Assembly: GCF_030247185.1 (NCBI RefSeq)
Contig: NC_080571.1
Span: 229,789,666-229,853,665 of the forward strand
Direction of reading: 5' to 3'
Length of the DNA stretch: 64,000 nucleotides
Source: Malaya genurostris
Taxonomy: Eukaryota > Arthropoda > Insecta > Diptera > Culicidae
Of this stretch, positions 50,340 through 61,806 are shown in pieces; the first letter of the stretch is position 1; each line of letters starts with the position of its first letter. The position numbers were made by a program, and so were the translations under genes. The notes below the pieces were generated by a model that saw only the letters and a program-made list of their open reading frames with translations, was not told where the DNA came from and searched no databases.

Positions 50340-53062
50340 GCCTAACTAGTTTTAGTCTTACGATTGAACATGCATTCTTACAATTGAATGTTTTGCAGTT
50401 AATCGTATAGTTAAAATCTACACACTTATCAACGTATAATAACAGAAATATACAAAAGAAAATATATTGCTCGTAGCAATCGCTGATGTTTACAATTTTT
50501 CGAAAATACAAATTTCCTAAAACTTCTACACGACGTACTACTGCAGGTGCAAATATATTTATTGACGATAATAAATAGCGCCAAGTTTCTGAATGTGAAT
50601 CAACGCATTCGGAATAAGTGAAGTTAATGTTTAACGTCAGTGGTTTGCTTACATTACATGATTGGAAAATATCACTAACGCAATATGCAATGGGCAATCT
50701 CACGTTGCGTTTCACAGCTGTTGGCGTACGTGTGCGAGGAGGATGATTACAAGTTCATCTGTCAAAATACAAGGGAAATACAATTTCCAATTGAAAAAAC
50801 ATATATATCTTGTTTACAACAAAATTTTTTCAAATGAAAAGTTGATTATAGTGTGAGAAAAATCATTTCCCACCTCTTTTATTTTTGCAACAGTTTCTAT
50901 TTTAAACGATGAAAATGATCAGTTCCAATTTTAGCATGGGAGAAAATGCTATGCAGATATTTTTCAAATGATTTTATTCGTCGCGTACATTACGAAATGT
51001 CACTTAAAAGGACCGCAGAGATACGCAAACCGAACCAAAAATGCGATATTATGATGAGAAATAGTGTTCTACCGCCGTTTGAATAATTCCTCTATCTAAT
51101 TTAATTTATTTAAAATTTCAATTTCCATGATTTTCATTGATTTTGATCAAACTTGTGAAAGGATCTAAAAGTTCCCTAAAAATTGCTTATATTAAAACAA
51201 ATCGTTTGAACATTTTATAAACAAAAGTCAACAATGAACACATTATTCATATTTTTCCTCCCGCACTAGGACGTCTTGACAGTGAGGAACGTCAAACAAG
51301 AAAAAATGAATGCAGAAACTTCGATAGGTGGGAACTAAGCACGATGTAAAATACACTGGTGGCGTGACAAGACAGTTTTGGTTTGTTGGTAATTTTCTCA
51401 CGAAATTAGGTATCGAGCGCCGGGATTCAAGCATGTAAACATAAACAAACGACCAGTTCAGATCGGGATTTTACTTGTTTTTTTTAGTTGTCGGGCAGCC
51501 TGGCGAACCTTTGGCACTAATTGAAAATCTGGACATTTTTTCTTCAAGGACTTGCAAGGTAACGTCGAAATATAGAAAATTGTACACATTTTCCGATTCC
51601 GTTCATTTCATTGGAGGAAGGATTTGGCGAATCGCACTGTGAAATCTATTACAGTTATCATAGATAATGGAGTGATTGTGCTGTGGTGGCATTTCATACG
51701 CTGGTGATGCTCTAAATGATTCCGAATTGGATGAATAAAATGTTGCACTTGTCGATAGTTTTATTTGATACACAGTGAAGACCACACGTTGATTGTCGCT
51801 TAACCGATCGGTTAACCGATAATGAATACATCTTGGTTTTACAGTTCCTAATCGATCAAACAATATCTGCCTGTAGCGCTTCATACTCTTAAGTATGGTT
51901 TTATTTAACATATTATATTTTTTCTGACGCAATTTATTGTCATCTTTTCAGCGTTTTCACCAAATATGTATTTGGCAAAAATGATGTTTTATCAACACCG
52001 CAAGGAAACATTAATCCATCATGAAACACCGAAGATGACAAAATGAAATCATTTTAGACTACCGATGTTCATATGAAGATCGAGCGAATCGATCCATTTG
52101 TTCGCTCGAATTACACATTTGTTCGCTCGAAATCATTTTTTAATGATGGTCGACGTGTTCCTGATCTTGTTATTTTTTTTTTACAGAAGGAAAGTGCTGT
52201 GACCACTAAGTCTGGCTAGATCAATGCCATTTGCTTCTACCAAATCCGTTTCGGAAAATTTGTCTTTGAATCGAAGGTGTAAAAAAAAATCAAAATCAGT
52301 GTACTCATTACGTGTGATGATTGAAAATATTGAACTTACCATGCTTTTCTAAGACCCGATGTTGAAAACACAAAATTCAAGCTGCATTTCGCTCGACTGA
52401 TAATCTTTGGTCCCGAAATGTGCAGAACATACGCGCCAGTTCTTTACACTATTGTACTCCAGTCTGCAAAAAAATACCAGTTTTTATTAAATAGACAGAT
52501 AATTTCCTCTAATTCGACGATTGAAACATCCCGAAACAAAACACCGCATTTTACTGTCAATATTTTCGCAAACAGAATCAACTCTAAATATTTTCATAAA
52601 ATCAACTCCCGGAACGTCATTTATTTATGTTTTTTCTTCTTCACATCTCTCTGTTATTCCCAGTCCCCTGCTATGACGTCATGAAACTGTGGCCAGCATC
52701 ATTCCACAAAAACCAAAACAATGAAGAAGAATGGCTAACAAAAAACTGGATATTACAAACTACTTGTTTATTCAGTACCCTTTACCGCACTTCCTCGCAA
52801 ATTATCGATCAGAATATAATCACTACGATAAGGAAATTAAGATTTTACTCGAATTGAAATGCTCGAATGTTTGTTTACCATACTCTGAGCGCTCTGATTG
52901 CCCACCAAATGCCCCAGATGTTGGCTACGCTAGCACTTGCTGGAACGTCCTATCCTTGTCACCGAGCTGGTTATTCCAAAATAAAATGACAACCGCACTA
53001 ACACATAGAAAAACGTGATCACCAGGTATTTTACATCGTGGGAACCAAGTATACTAATTGAA
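50340..53062. other. Intergenic, no gene supported
   Basis: Several AT-driven open frames (for example 50326-50715 minus, 51603-51932 minus, 52731-53018 plus) lack domains, signal peptides and splice context. A short local repeat, tttgttcgctcgaa, occurs twice near 52098-52130. The upstream leader of the 165-aa gene must begin somewhere right of 50331. Confidence 0.4.
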
Positions 53063-53340
53063 ACACGCAGAAAAAAAACTTGTAAAAATAGGTAAATTTG
53101 TGTTTACGCCACGAATTGTTTTTATTGAAAGAGCGACAAAAGAAAGTCTGGTTTGATATAGCAAAAGTTGCTGCTCGAAACTACAAAACATGATACTTAA
53201 TTTTTCTGAGTAGATTAGTTATTTTCAATCAATATGTTGATAAAAATAACAAATGATTTTTGTGCTTTCCTGTCAATTTTTTGACAAACAATTTCAGAGT
53301 GGGTTCAATTGGAAAAAATAGTTTTAAATGTGTTGTTCGA
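53063..53340 (+). repeat. Dispersed repeat, uninterrupted relative of the 35-kb copy
   Basis: Shares 'acacgcag..aaaa', 'gacaaaagaaa', 'tctggtttgatat', 'gaaactacaaaacatgat' and 'ttgacaaacaatttca' with 34916-35770, but lacks the LTR insert found there. Confidence 0.7.
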
Positions 53341-53822
53341 GAAAACTATTTTATCATTATCAATGGGTCTATATATTTGTGTAACTGGCGGTAAACCATT
53401 AACAGACTATTCTATTAGATTTTAGTAGCGTTTTTTCTTCGGAGTGCCTGAACGAATTGTCGTTTAGGCTTCCATATTAACTAGGTGTAGAATTACCCTG
53501 GTGAAAACTATTATGCTCGCTGGTGCAGTCCTATTATCCTAATTTTTTGTGTAGGTTCGCAAGTTTGTTTTGGGTTGAACTCATTTGCGACGACTTGGGA
53601 ACAAAATGCAAGTTTTACACTTAAGAATCCGTGCGAGAAGTATTCCAATCGTTGTAGCTGACAAACGGCCGTAATACTTATGAGATCCGCATGGCGCATT
53701 GGCTACGTTAGCAACCATTGCCTATGTGCGGCTGCCAGGATCGATTCAGTTACGGCTGTCAAAGTCAAATTGATACAAACCATTCGCACATCGTCCAATA
53801 ACCCACGCATTTCCGGTTCTGG

Positions 53823-54150
53823 TCACATTGGCTGCCAAACCTCAAAATCGATAGGGCGAAGTCCTGGTGGGCACAGTTGTCTCATTTGAGGTGTCTGTGT
53901 GGGGATCATTGTTGCCCTTCCGAAGCTAAGTAGAACTTCTTGTAGGATTGAGGCGAACAGGTGAGTAGTTAGTAGTAATGAGCCCCTTATTTACAGCGCA
54001 TAGCAAATGTAAAATATACACAGGTTTTCGTAAATGTTTTCTCAACTGTAGATACCTGTTATCTGACCGCTTGTGAAAAATTTTGGCAACCGATAGAAGC
54101 CTGGCTGCATTCCGGCTGCTGTCAAAATTGCTCAGGCGAAATTGCGCCAT
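53823..54150 (-). CDS. Two-exon small protein, 65 aa
   Basis: Exons 54150-54056 and 53925-53823 are joined in phase 2 across a 130-bp intron (AACAG|GTATCT..CTACTTAG|C). The ATG has good context (agagaATGG). The protein starts MAQFRLSNFDSSRNAARLLS followed by VAKIFHKRSDN, an Arg/Ser/Ala-rich, largely non-acidic start that could be a mitochondrial presequence (inference). Exon 2 continues SFGRATMIPTQTPQMRQ and LCPPGLRPIDFEVWQPM. It holds a single CPPG but lacks the second cysteine and the H-x-G-x-C-R block, so I do not place it in the CPPG-peptide family. No homologue recognised; both exons and the joined frame look genuine. Confidence 0.5.
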
Positions 54151-54159
54151 TCTCTTGCA

Positions 54160-55600
54160 AACCGCGTCTTGTTTATTAGTTCTTCCTTCTTCTTTTTTGT
54201 TCGATTTAAAAATAAAAACAAATCTAGAGACAAGGTTAATGAGATTGAAATAAGAGTATTTTGAAGGATGAAGAATTACATATCATGTTTGGTAGTGAGA
54301 AAGCAATGTTAATGCTCTTCGTATATACTACCAAAAATCCTTTTGAATATGGGACAATTATGAATAAATGAAAAAAATAAACCAAAAGCGCTAAAACGTA
54401 GAACCGATTTAAAACGGTTCTGCCATTATTGAATGGCATAAATCCAGAAACAGAACTGTTAATAATCACTGGGCAGAAATTCCCTACCGCTACCTTCCTT
54501 ACTACTCTTGTCGGAATTCTAAAAAGTGAATTGTTTGTGGTATTGAATCGTATTTTGAATCGTGAGCTCATGCAATTTAATTTCTTTAATATATTGAATA
54601 TATCAAAAGTGATTCGCCCTTCATTGCAACACATTATCACGCGGATTTTACCACACTGCATCTTTCAATAAACTGAAATATACGTTCCTACTTTTTTACT
54701 GCAATCTAAAACAAAATAATTAAGAATTCATATATTCTTCAAATTATGTTTCAAAACGTGAAAAGTCACAACACACATTTAAGGTTCAAATCAATTCGTT
54801 GCCCTACATCTGAAATATCAAAGTGGACTGCCATTACACACTTAAATTTTATTGCTGGATTTCAGCAAAAAAAATGCCGAGATTTGCACAGCCGAGAGAT
54901 CGGTAATAATCCCGGTAAAATAATAATTACTGAGAATCTCGGCAATACAATTCTGCTGTTAAATCGGCAATATTGCTGTTAGATCGGCAAAACCGATTAT
55001 GATCGAATAATGAATTGCCGATTAATCAGCAATCGAACGCAGAAAGGATTTTTCTTTATTATTGTTTGGAATATATATCACAAAAGCTTAAGCTGGGGAA
55101 ATGGCTGTTTCATTGATGTCCATTTTAATGCAGTATACAAAAAAAGCACAACAAACCTCAAAAGAAAACATCATGGTTCAAGACAATTATTTCCAGTGCT
55201 CCTAGCTTGTCAGTAGCATGATATTTTTCCAAACTTCGGCAGAAAAACGCGCTTTACCGAGATATCAGAATATTACATTAACGAATTACGGAAATGAGCA
55301 TATGGATAACTAAACAATCAGTAAAATGTCGTGTTGCCGATCTAATTCGGTATTTCATTAGGCCTAGCTCAAGAATCTGTTTTAAATGTGTAGGTTATGT
55401 ATGAGAAACGAATTTCTCCTTCATTTTCGATTCTGTCCAGCATGGAAGAATTTGTCAATTTACTCATTTGACTGAGGGCTGAAATGGTAAAATAAAACGA
55501 ATGTTCACGATGAGATAGTTTCAATGAGATCTGGTGCCGAAATGAGTACTGGCAAATGTTCGGAAATTGATCAAAGAAATTATTCAGTACTTTACAATTG
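54160..55600. other. Intergenic; probable MITE at about 54875-55370
   Basis: 54875-55000 and 55235-55370 are rich in gccgat/atcggc and gttagatcggcaa-type strings in both orientations. Similar 'actgttagatcggtaaaa' occurs at 63865. Open frames at 54236-54671 on both strands show no domain. Confidence 0.4.
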
Positions 55601-55622
55601 AAATCAGTTTAGAGTTATTTAT

Positions 55623-55790
55623 TCACCAAAATACTCGACATTTTCCTCGGTGATCTGCTTTCTGTCCAGGTCGGCAAACGACGGGAGCGTAAATGTTCTC
55701 CACCCGAGCATCATTTATGGGCTTATTCCAGCAAAAACTAATTTGTCCAAGGAAGAGTAATACGATTGAGTAAAGTACGACGAGTTTCAT
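55623..55790 (-). CDS. CPPG-motif secreted peptide, 55 aa
   Basis: An intact single-exon gene. MKLVVLYSIVLLFLGQISFC is a typical signal peptide, with cleavage expected around residue 20. The mature peptide of about 35 residues contains YAPVVCRPGQKADHRGKCRV and ends FW. The cysteines are 11 residues apart; a third Cys (20) lies at the signal end. The first motif Pro is Arg here (CRPG for CPPG). The TGA overlaps an AATAAA signal (TGAATAAA), so the 3' UTR must be very short. It lies on the same strand as the related genes at 61807 and 62271, with a young gypsy element in between. A one-disulfide secreted peptide is likely; role unknown. Confidence 0.8.
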   Translation of the reverse strand: MKLVVLYSIVLLFLGQISFCWNKPINDARVENIYAPVVCRPGQKADHRGKCRVFW

Positions 55791-55799
55791 GATTCAATT

Positions 55800-56811
55800 C
55801 CCTTAACGAAATCAGAGTAGAAGAACACTGCTAAAACTGTTGAAGTGTATCATTGATAATGTAGGGTCTGCCATAAAATCACAGATATAGAAATTATAGC
55901 AGAATTTGTTCTGCTTATCTGTGTTCAAACGAACTTCCTACGGCAAAGACTACAAATAGTAGTTTATCTATTTGTAGGAACCCCATTTCAAACTGTAATA
56001 GGGTAAACTAAAGATAAGAACAACTTGTAAAGTGTAGGCATTATTGTACCGTTTCACTTGTTGTAAGACATCTATCATAAATATGGTCAATACAACAGCT
56101 GCAAGAATTCAAGAGGAATTACATAAATTGAAGTTTCACTCCCTTGAACGGCTTTTTATTTTACCATTAGTTTCATATTTGATCTATTATGGCAGTTGGA
56201 ACCGAACCAGTAAGAACAATATAGCCCTTGCTATAACACGAGGTTGATGCAACCTCGATTCTCAAGCTGACTCGACCTCTTTCCATTTTTGGCATTTGTA
56301 CAGCTAACACGTATTTTCAGATTGCTCCAGCTTGGTTGGGTGATTCCAGTTCTGGAACCTCTAAGTTGGGCATTAGGAAAAGCCGAAAACCCCAGCAAGA
56401 TATGTTTCTGACTAAATATGATTTTCAATTGTAAACCGAAATCGATAGATTGTCTTTCAGGGTGAGATGATAATAGGTGCATTTGCTTCGAGTTTTCGCG
56501 TCGCTTTAACAGCAGTATTGAATAAATTTCACACGGGTAAATGGCCAACAAATCGCTAAACACGGGTTTGATTGGATCATAATTGCACGATGGAACACTT
56601 TTTTGGATTTATTGCTAGGTAGTATTGTAGAGTCATACAACATTTTGATCCTTCGTATTTATCAATTTAGAACAAAGAACTAAATGACGTTTTTTGTGCG
56701 AGTCAATAATATTTGTTAACTGTGGTAAAACCTAGTTGTGCTCCCAAAAACAAAATCTTTTGCAATTTATCATCTTTTTTCATGTTCATATTAGGGACAT
56801 GAATTTCAGAA
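55800..56811. other. Intergenic between peptide gene and gypsy element
   Basis: No gene seen. The frame at 56231-56563 on the minus strand has no signal peptide or domain. Confidence 0.45.
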
Positions 56812-57005
56812 TGTCGTAAACGCAGGGATTGGCCGAATCACGAGAGAAATAAAACGACGTCTATTCTCTACTAATTCACAACAATGATTGACTTTTTATT
56901 ATTCTCTTCTGACAGTAATGACATAGTTAGAAATACAGGTCGGTATACACCAGGCAAAGAAACTAAATACAAGGGTTGTGTATGTAGGTAAGGCATATCA
57001 TAACA
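56812..57005 (-). repeat. 3' LTR of the gypsy element, 194 bp
   Basis: On the plus strand it reads tgtcgtaaacgcagggattg .. catatcataaca. It has TG..CA ends with TGT/ACA tips and matches the other LTR base for base by eye. Confidence 0.95.
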
Positions 57006-57082
57006 TTTCTCCCCCCCTTAGAAAGAATTCAGTCCCATGTTTTGTCACACAAATTTGGAGTTAGTAGATTAGTTAAACCACA

Positions 57083-60000
57083 TTACAAGTTCAATCGACG
57101 TGGGGGTTTCCTATCTCTAAAAGATCTTCGAACAGAGCCCCTTGCGGGTTCAGTTAATAGCTTAGGATCTACTACATGCTTATCTATAAGACTCGGTTCT
57201 GTACCTGTATCATTTATTGCAGCACTGAGGGGTGTATTTTGTCCGATGTGATCGGATTCGGTAGGAGATTCTGTATTCCGAGCAACATCATCATCAGTAT
57301 CCTCAAGTTCTACTTTTACTGGATCGGGAAACTTATAATAACGTGATGGGCTTGAACTGTTACGGGACCGCTGAATATGAGTAGTGTTTCGAATTTCTGG
57401 ATGCCTCTCTTGAAGAATGGGTCCTTGTCTGAGTTGGTCAATATGGCGTTTCCACATTCTGCCGTCATCTAACTGGACCATGTAGTGAAGTTTTCCTACT
57501 TTTTCTACAACAACACCGAATCTCCACTTCTCCGAAAGAGATGTATAATCTCGTGCAGCAATTCTATCGTTAACCGAAAACGAACGTACCGGTTTGTCTC
57601 CCTCTCGAGAAAAATTGCTCAATTTTTGTTCACTGGGAATCATTAGATCAATCCTAGATTTGATTTGTCGTCCAAAAACTATCAAGGATGGGCTTTTTCC
57701 TGTAGCAGGGTGCGGGGTTCTCCGATAGGCCATCAGCATCTGTTGTAATTCCTTTTGAACGTCAGATCGTGAACACTTTAGTGCTTTGATTTTGTCCTTG
57801 AACGTTTGAACATAACGCTCCGCCTGTCCGTTTGTTGCGGGATGGTACGGTGCTCCCATTTTGTGCACGATACCATTTTTCTTCAGGAAGTGCTGAAACT
57901 GATCCGACGTGAATTGTGTTCCTCGATCCGTAACTAAAATCGACGGTAATCCAAAAGTAGCGAAATACTCCCTCATCTTTTCGATAGTAGTTGAGGTTGT
58001 CAAGTCCGGAATGATTTTTATTTCCGGCCACTTGCTATGTGCATCTACGATAACAAGGAAATACAGTCCCATAAACGGTCCGGCAAAGTCAGCATGAATC
58101 CTCTGGAATGGTTCAGAAGGTTGTTCCCAGCAGTGAATTTGCACCTTAGCTGGACTTGCTTTAGCACGAGCACAGTCCACACAGTTCCGAGCTATCTCCT
58201 CTATGTCTCGGTCAATGTTTTCCCACCAGCAGTAAGATCTGGCCAGTGACTTCATTCGAGATATTCCAAAATGACCAGAGTGTAACTCGTTGAGAACACG
58301 ACCTCGGAGAGATGGGGGCACATAAACTCGAATCCCCCGCATTAAACACGAACCTTGCATTCCAAATTCGTTTTGTTCGATTCCAAACCTGTGGCAACCC
58401 TGTATAGCTCTACCTGCCTTCAAGGCTTGGATCAACTCTTTGACACTCTTATCCGCCATAGTATACTCTCCTAGCTCTTTTGTGTTTACCGGAAGTGTTT
58501 CGATTTGATTGATTTCAACAATATCAACTTCCTCTACCACATTGCGATTGCTCCTATCAGGAACCGGAAGACGAGACATTCCATCTGCGTTTCCATGGTC
58601 CTTTGAGGCACAGTAATGAATTTCGAAGTCGAATGACTCGAGGAAAACGGCGTAATGCTGCATACGCAATGCACAGAGTGTTGGCAGGCCTTTGCTTGGT
58701 GAAAATATTTGTACTACCGGTTTATTGTCGGTAATCAAGACAAACTTTCGTCCAAAAAGATATTGATAGAATTTACGCACTCCGAAGATAATTGCGTACG
58801 CTTCTTTGTCGATCTGACTGTATCTTTGCTGAGTAGCGTTGAGCGTCTGCGAGGCATACTGGATGGGACGCTCGCTACCATCAGGATAAAGATGACTCAG
58901 TACCGCCCCGACACCGTATGGTGAGGCATCTGTAGCTAACAACAACGGTAGGTTCACGTCATAGTGTACAAGCAAACTTTCGGACTGCATCTCTCTTTTC
59001 ACCCATAAAAAAGCTTCTTCACAAGCTGTTGTCCACACAAATGGGGTTTTGTCTTTCAACAGGTTGTTGATTGGGTATAGTTTCGTACTCAGATTCCTCA
59101 TGAATCTACCGTAGTAGTTCACTAGACCTAAGAAAGCACGAACTTGTTCGCGATTCTCTGGACGCGGCATCATCTGGATAGCATCAATCTTTTTCTGCAT
59201 CTTGTGAATTCCTTGTCGATCGATAACATATCCACAGTACTCAATACTATCCGAGAAAAATTCGCATTTCGATGCATTCACACGCATATTGTGTTCATGT
59301 AATCTCCTCAAAACTTCCCGCAGCCGACGCAAATGTGTTTCATCATCGGGGCCGGTAACTTTCACATCGTCGAGGAAAACTGTAACTCCCGGTATTCCCT
59401 GCAGAATCTGAGATATCTCTCTCTGAAAGATAGCAGGAGCAGATGCCACTCCATACATCAACCTCGTTGGTTGAAAGAGACCCAGGTGTGTGTTCAAAGT
59501 TAGCATAAATTGATCCTCTTGTTTGACAGACATCTGCATATAAGCTTGAGACAAGTCCAATTTGGAAAATTTTTGTCCTCCAGCCATGTTAGCAAACATT
59601 TCGTTGATGGTTGGTAAGGGATGTTCATCGATCAGCAAACTTTTGTTGAGTGTGAGCTTGTAGTCACCGCACAAACGAATTTTTCCACCAGATTTCATAA
59701 CCGGAACGACCGGTGTAGCCCACTCACTTCGATCAACCTTCAGTAGGACGCCACTTTCAACCAACGTTTTAATTTCCTTTTCTACAGCATCACGGATCGA
59801 AAATGGTAGTGTGCGAGCCTTAAGGAACACAGGTTTTGAATTTGCTTTTAAGTGTAACGCAGCTTGAATGCCCTCGATTTTGCCAATCGAGTTGTCGAAA
59901 ACAGAGGAAAATTCATCTATCAATCTTTTGACCGCTGTCGGACGAGGAGGATGTAACGTAATTTTGTCAACAGAGTTCACCGAACCCCCCAGAATATCAT

Positions 60001-61261
60001 TCCAGTCCAAACTTAAAGATCGCATCCATTCGCGCCCTAGCAACGGATGTCGTTTACCCTCAACTACGAACAAACGCAAATGATTATCTTTGTCTCCGTA
60101 CAGCACTTTTGTTTCGATAACACCGAGAACCCCGATTTTGTTCCCACAATAACTTCGCAACTCGATATCCGTCGGTTGTAATGATAAATTGCTCAAATAC
60201 TTGTCCTTATCAGTGCTGCTGATCAACGATACTGGTGAACCACTGTCCACCTCAAACTTAATTATAGATTTTTCTACTTTAATCCTAAGATAAATCTTCG
60301 ACAAATTATCGAACTTATTTCCCACTTTACAGACATCAAGTACATAAACACCATCTTCGTCTGAGCATTCTGTTCCCGACCCTTCATTATTTTCTACAAG
60401 ATTCGTTGCATGTTTCTTTGACCTGTTCTTATTATCATCGAGTTGTCGGTATTTAGCACTGGAGCTGAGGCACACCCGTTTCAAGTGCCCTTTTTTCTTA
60501 CACAGGCCGCAAATTTTATTTTTGTGCTCACACTTGTCAGCCAAATGTGCCTCACTTCCGCAACGGAAACACATACACTTGTTAGTGGGATTAGTTACCT
60601 TAGCAGCTGGAGTAGTAGCTGCGTCTCTTCTTGGTTTCCTCTTATCTACCAAGTGGACTTCTTGCATCCGTCGGTTCAGAACTTCTGCACCTTCACCAGA
60701 GGCCTCCATAGAAAGCGCAATCTGTTTAGCTTTTTCAAATGTCAGGCCCTTCTCTTCAATCAACCGGGTTCGAATTCGCTGGTTGTGTAGACCAAACACC
60801 AGCTGGTTCCGTAATCCATTTTGTAAATAGTCTCCAAAACCACAATATTTCGCATCCCGCTGCAACGCCGTTACATAGTCCGCCACGGTTTCACCATCTC
60901 GCTGCATCCGTTGGCGAAATTTCCACAGCTCAACCATCTCCAATGGTTCCGGATCGAAATACTGTTCTAGCAACGTAACTATTTCGGCATACGTTCTATC
61001 TTCAGGTTCGTCAGGTGACAAATGGTCGCAAAGTACATTGTAGATTTCAATCCCCATAAAGTGAAGCAGCATACTCTTCCTCTTTGGTCGTCCAATGCCA
61101 AAAATCTCCAGCGCTCGTTCAAATCGTTTCACCCAGCGGGACCATTTCGATTTATTTTTGTCGAATGGTTCGATTGCAAACGTGGATGGCGTAGCAGCAG
61201 CAGCAACTGTACCTCCAGCTGGGCCTCCAGCAGCACTACCTTCGTCTTCACTGGCGGACAT
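57083..61261 (-). CDS. Ty3/gypsy gag-pol polyprotein, 1392 aa, open
   Basis: The first ATG is at 61261 (MSASEDEGS). The gag-like part spans about residues 1-225. Two CCHC zinc knuckles follow (CFRCGSEAHLADKC and CGLCKKKGHLKRVC, about 231-264), then an aspartic protease (FEVDSGSPVSLIS, about 339). Reverse transcriptase has FSKLDLSQAYMQM and the FLDD box near 630. RNase H has LLATDASPYGVGAVL and QIDKEAYAI. Integrase has an HHCC finger (HSGHFGISRM..C..C), DFAGPF, DRGTQFTSDQF and NGQAERYVQTFK. No stop or frameshift interrupts it, so the copy may be competent. Gag and pol share one frame, and there is no envelope. The style resembles mag-like Ty3/gypsy elements of insects (inference). Confidence 0.93.
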   Translation of the reverse strand: MSASEDEGSAAGGPAGGTVAAAATPSTFAIEPFDKNKSKWSRWVKRFERALEIFGIGRPKRKSMLLHFMGIEIYNVLCDHLSPDEPEDRTYAEIVTLLEQYFDPEPLEMVELWKFRQRMQRDGETVADYVTALQRDAKYCGFGDYLQNGLRNQLVFGLHNQRIRTRLIEEKGLTFEKAKQIALSMEASGEGAEVLNRRMQEVHLVDKRKPRRDAATTPAAKVTNPTNKCMCFRCGSEAHLADKCEHKNKICGLCKKKGHLKRVCLSSSAKYRQLDDNKNRSKKHATNLVENNEGSGTECSDEDGVYVLDVCKVGNKFDNLSKIYLRIKVEKSIIKFEVDSGSPVSLISSTDKDKYLSNLSLQPTDIELRSYCGNKIGVLGVIETKVLYGDKDNHLRLFVVEGKRHPLLGREWMRSLSLDWNDILGGSVNSVDKITLHPPRPTAVKRLIDEFSSVFDNSIGKIEGIQAALHLKANSKPVFLKARTLPFSIRDAVEKEIKTLVESGVLLKVDRSEWATPVVPVMKSGGKIRLCGDYKLTLNKSLLIDEHPLPTINEMFANMAGGQKFSKLDLSQAYMQMSVKQEDQFMLTLNTHLGLFQPTRLMYGVASAPAIFQREISQILQGIPGVTVFLDDVKVTGPDDETHLRRLREVLRRLHEHNMRVNASKCEFFSDSIEYCGYVIDRQGIHKMQKKIDAIQMMPRPENREQVRAFLGLVNYYGRFMRNLSTKLYPINNLLKDKTPFVWTTACEEAFLWVKREMQSESLLVHYDVNLPLLLATDASPYGVGAVLSHLYPDGSERPIQYASQTLNATQQRYSQIDKEAYAIIFGVRKFYQYLFGRKFVLITDNKPVVQIFSPSKGLPTLCALRMQHYAVFLESFDFEIHYCASKDHGNADGMSRLPVPDRSNRNVVEEVDIVEINQIETLPVNTKELGEYTMADKSVKELIQALKAGRAIQGCHRFGIEQNEFGMQGSCLMRGIRVYVPPSLRGRVLNELHSGHFGISRMKSLARSYCWWENIDRDIEEIARNCVDCARAKASPAKVQIHCWEQPSEPFQRIHADFAGPFMGLYFLVIVDAHSKWPEIKIIPDLTTSTTIEKMREYFATFGLPSILVTDRGTQFTSDQFQHFLKKNGIVHKMGAPYHPATNGQAERYVQTFKDKIKALKCSRSDVQKELQQMLMAYRRTPHPATGKSPSLIVFGRQIKSRIDLMIPSEQKLSNFSREGDKPVRSFSVNDRIAARDYTSLSEKWRFGVVVEKVGKLHYMVQLDDGRMWKRHIDQLRQGPILQERHPEIRNTTHIQRSRNSSSPSRYYKFPDPVKVELEDTDDDVARNTESPTESDHIGQNTPLSAAINDTGTEPSLIDKHVVDPKLLTEPARGSVRRSFRDRKPPRRLNL

Positions 61262-61481
61262 TTGATGTTTGTCCCGCACCGATTACACAAGCGCAGTGAC
61301 AATACGTACGTAGTAGTGTACGTTAGTACTTTTCCTCACCGAAAAAAAAGTAGTGTCATCCAACGATTATAATTAATGAGCCCCAATGTCGAACGCCGCT
61401 TGTCCGGATCTTTCTTCTTCAACAGTTCTCGTTATATCGGGAGCTCCGCCACGCGTGATTACTAGTCCGCTCGTCGCCAAC

Positions 61482-61675
61482 TGTCGTAAACGCAGGGATT
61501 GGCCGAATCACGAGAGAAATAAAACGACGTCTATTCTCTACTAATTCACAACAATGATTGACTTTTTATTATTCTCTTCTGACAGTAATGACATAGTTAG
61601 AAATACAGGTCGGTATACACCAGGCAAAGAAACTAAATACAAGGGTTGTGTATGTAGGTAAGGCATATCATAACA
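61482..61675 (-). repeat. 5' LTR of the gypsy element, 194 bp
   Basis: Same length as, and apparently identical to, the LTR at 56812-57005. It carries the promoter for the minus-strand element. Confidence 0.95.
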
Positions 61676-61806
61676 CAGAACAACATCTTTCGAAACTCCA
61701 TTGTATCATAATCTTTTTTTTTTCATCACAGCATATATCTATGTCATCAAACTAACTGAAAATATCTATAGGAAGATAAACTTTTATTGAAACTTCCGGC
61801 ACTTTA

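Larger units (their letters stand above)
56812..61675 (-). mobile_element. Complete Ty3/gypsy LTR retrotransposon, 4864 bp
   Basis: Two 194-bp LTRs, apparently identical, frame one long gag-pol frame. CAGAA flanks the element on both sides (56807-56811 and 61676-61680), a 5-bp target duplication. On the coding strand the primer binding region after the 5' LTR starts with TGGCGACGAGC, and a purine tract (aaggggggggagaaa-like, 57006-57020) precedes the 3' LTR. No env-like frame. Identical LTRs imply a very recent insertion. Confidence 0.95.

Noticed and set aside
52731..53018. Frame containing CPPNAPDVGYASTC as a further CPPG peptide
   Set aside because: Cysteine spacing differs (12 between), the H-x-G-x-C-R block is absent and there is no signal peptide or splice structure.
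53823..53889. Membership of the 65-aa protein in the CPPG-peptide family
   Set aside because: It shares only CPPG; the second cysteine, the H-x-G-x-C-R block and the preceding A-P-x-V are missing, so the match is probably chance.
54236..54671. Opposed frames of 141 aa (minus) and 80 aa (plus)
   Set aside because: Neither shows a domain or splice context; overlapping open frames in AT-rich DNA of this length are expected.
57042..61372. Many plus-strand and alternative minus-strand frames of 60-120 aa
   Set aside because: All are shadows of the gypsy gag-pol frame.
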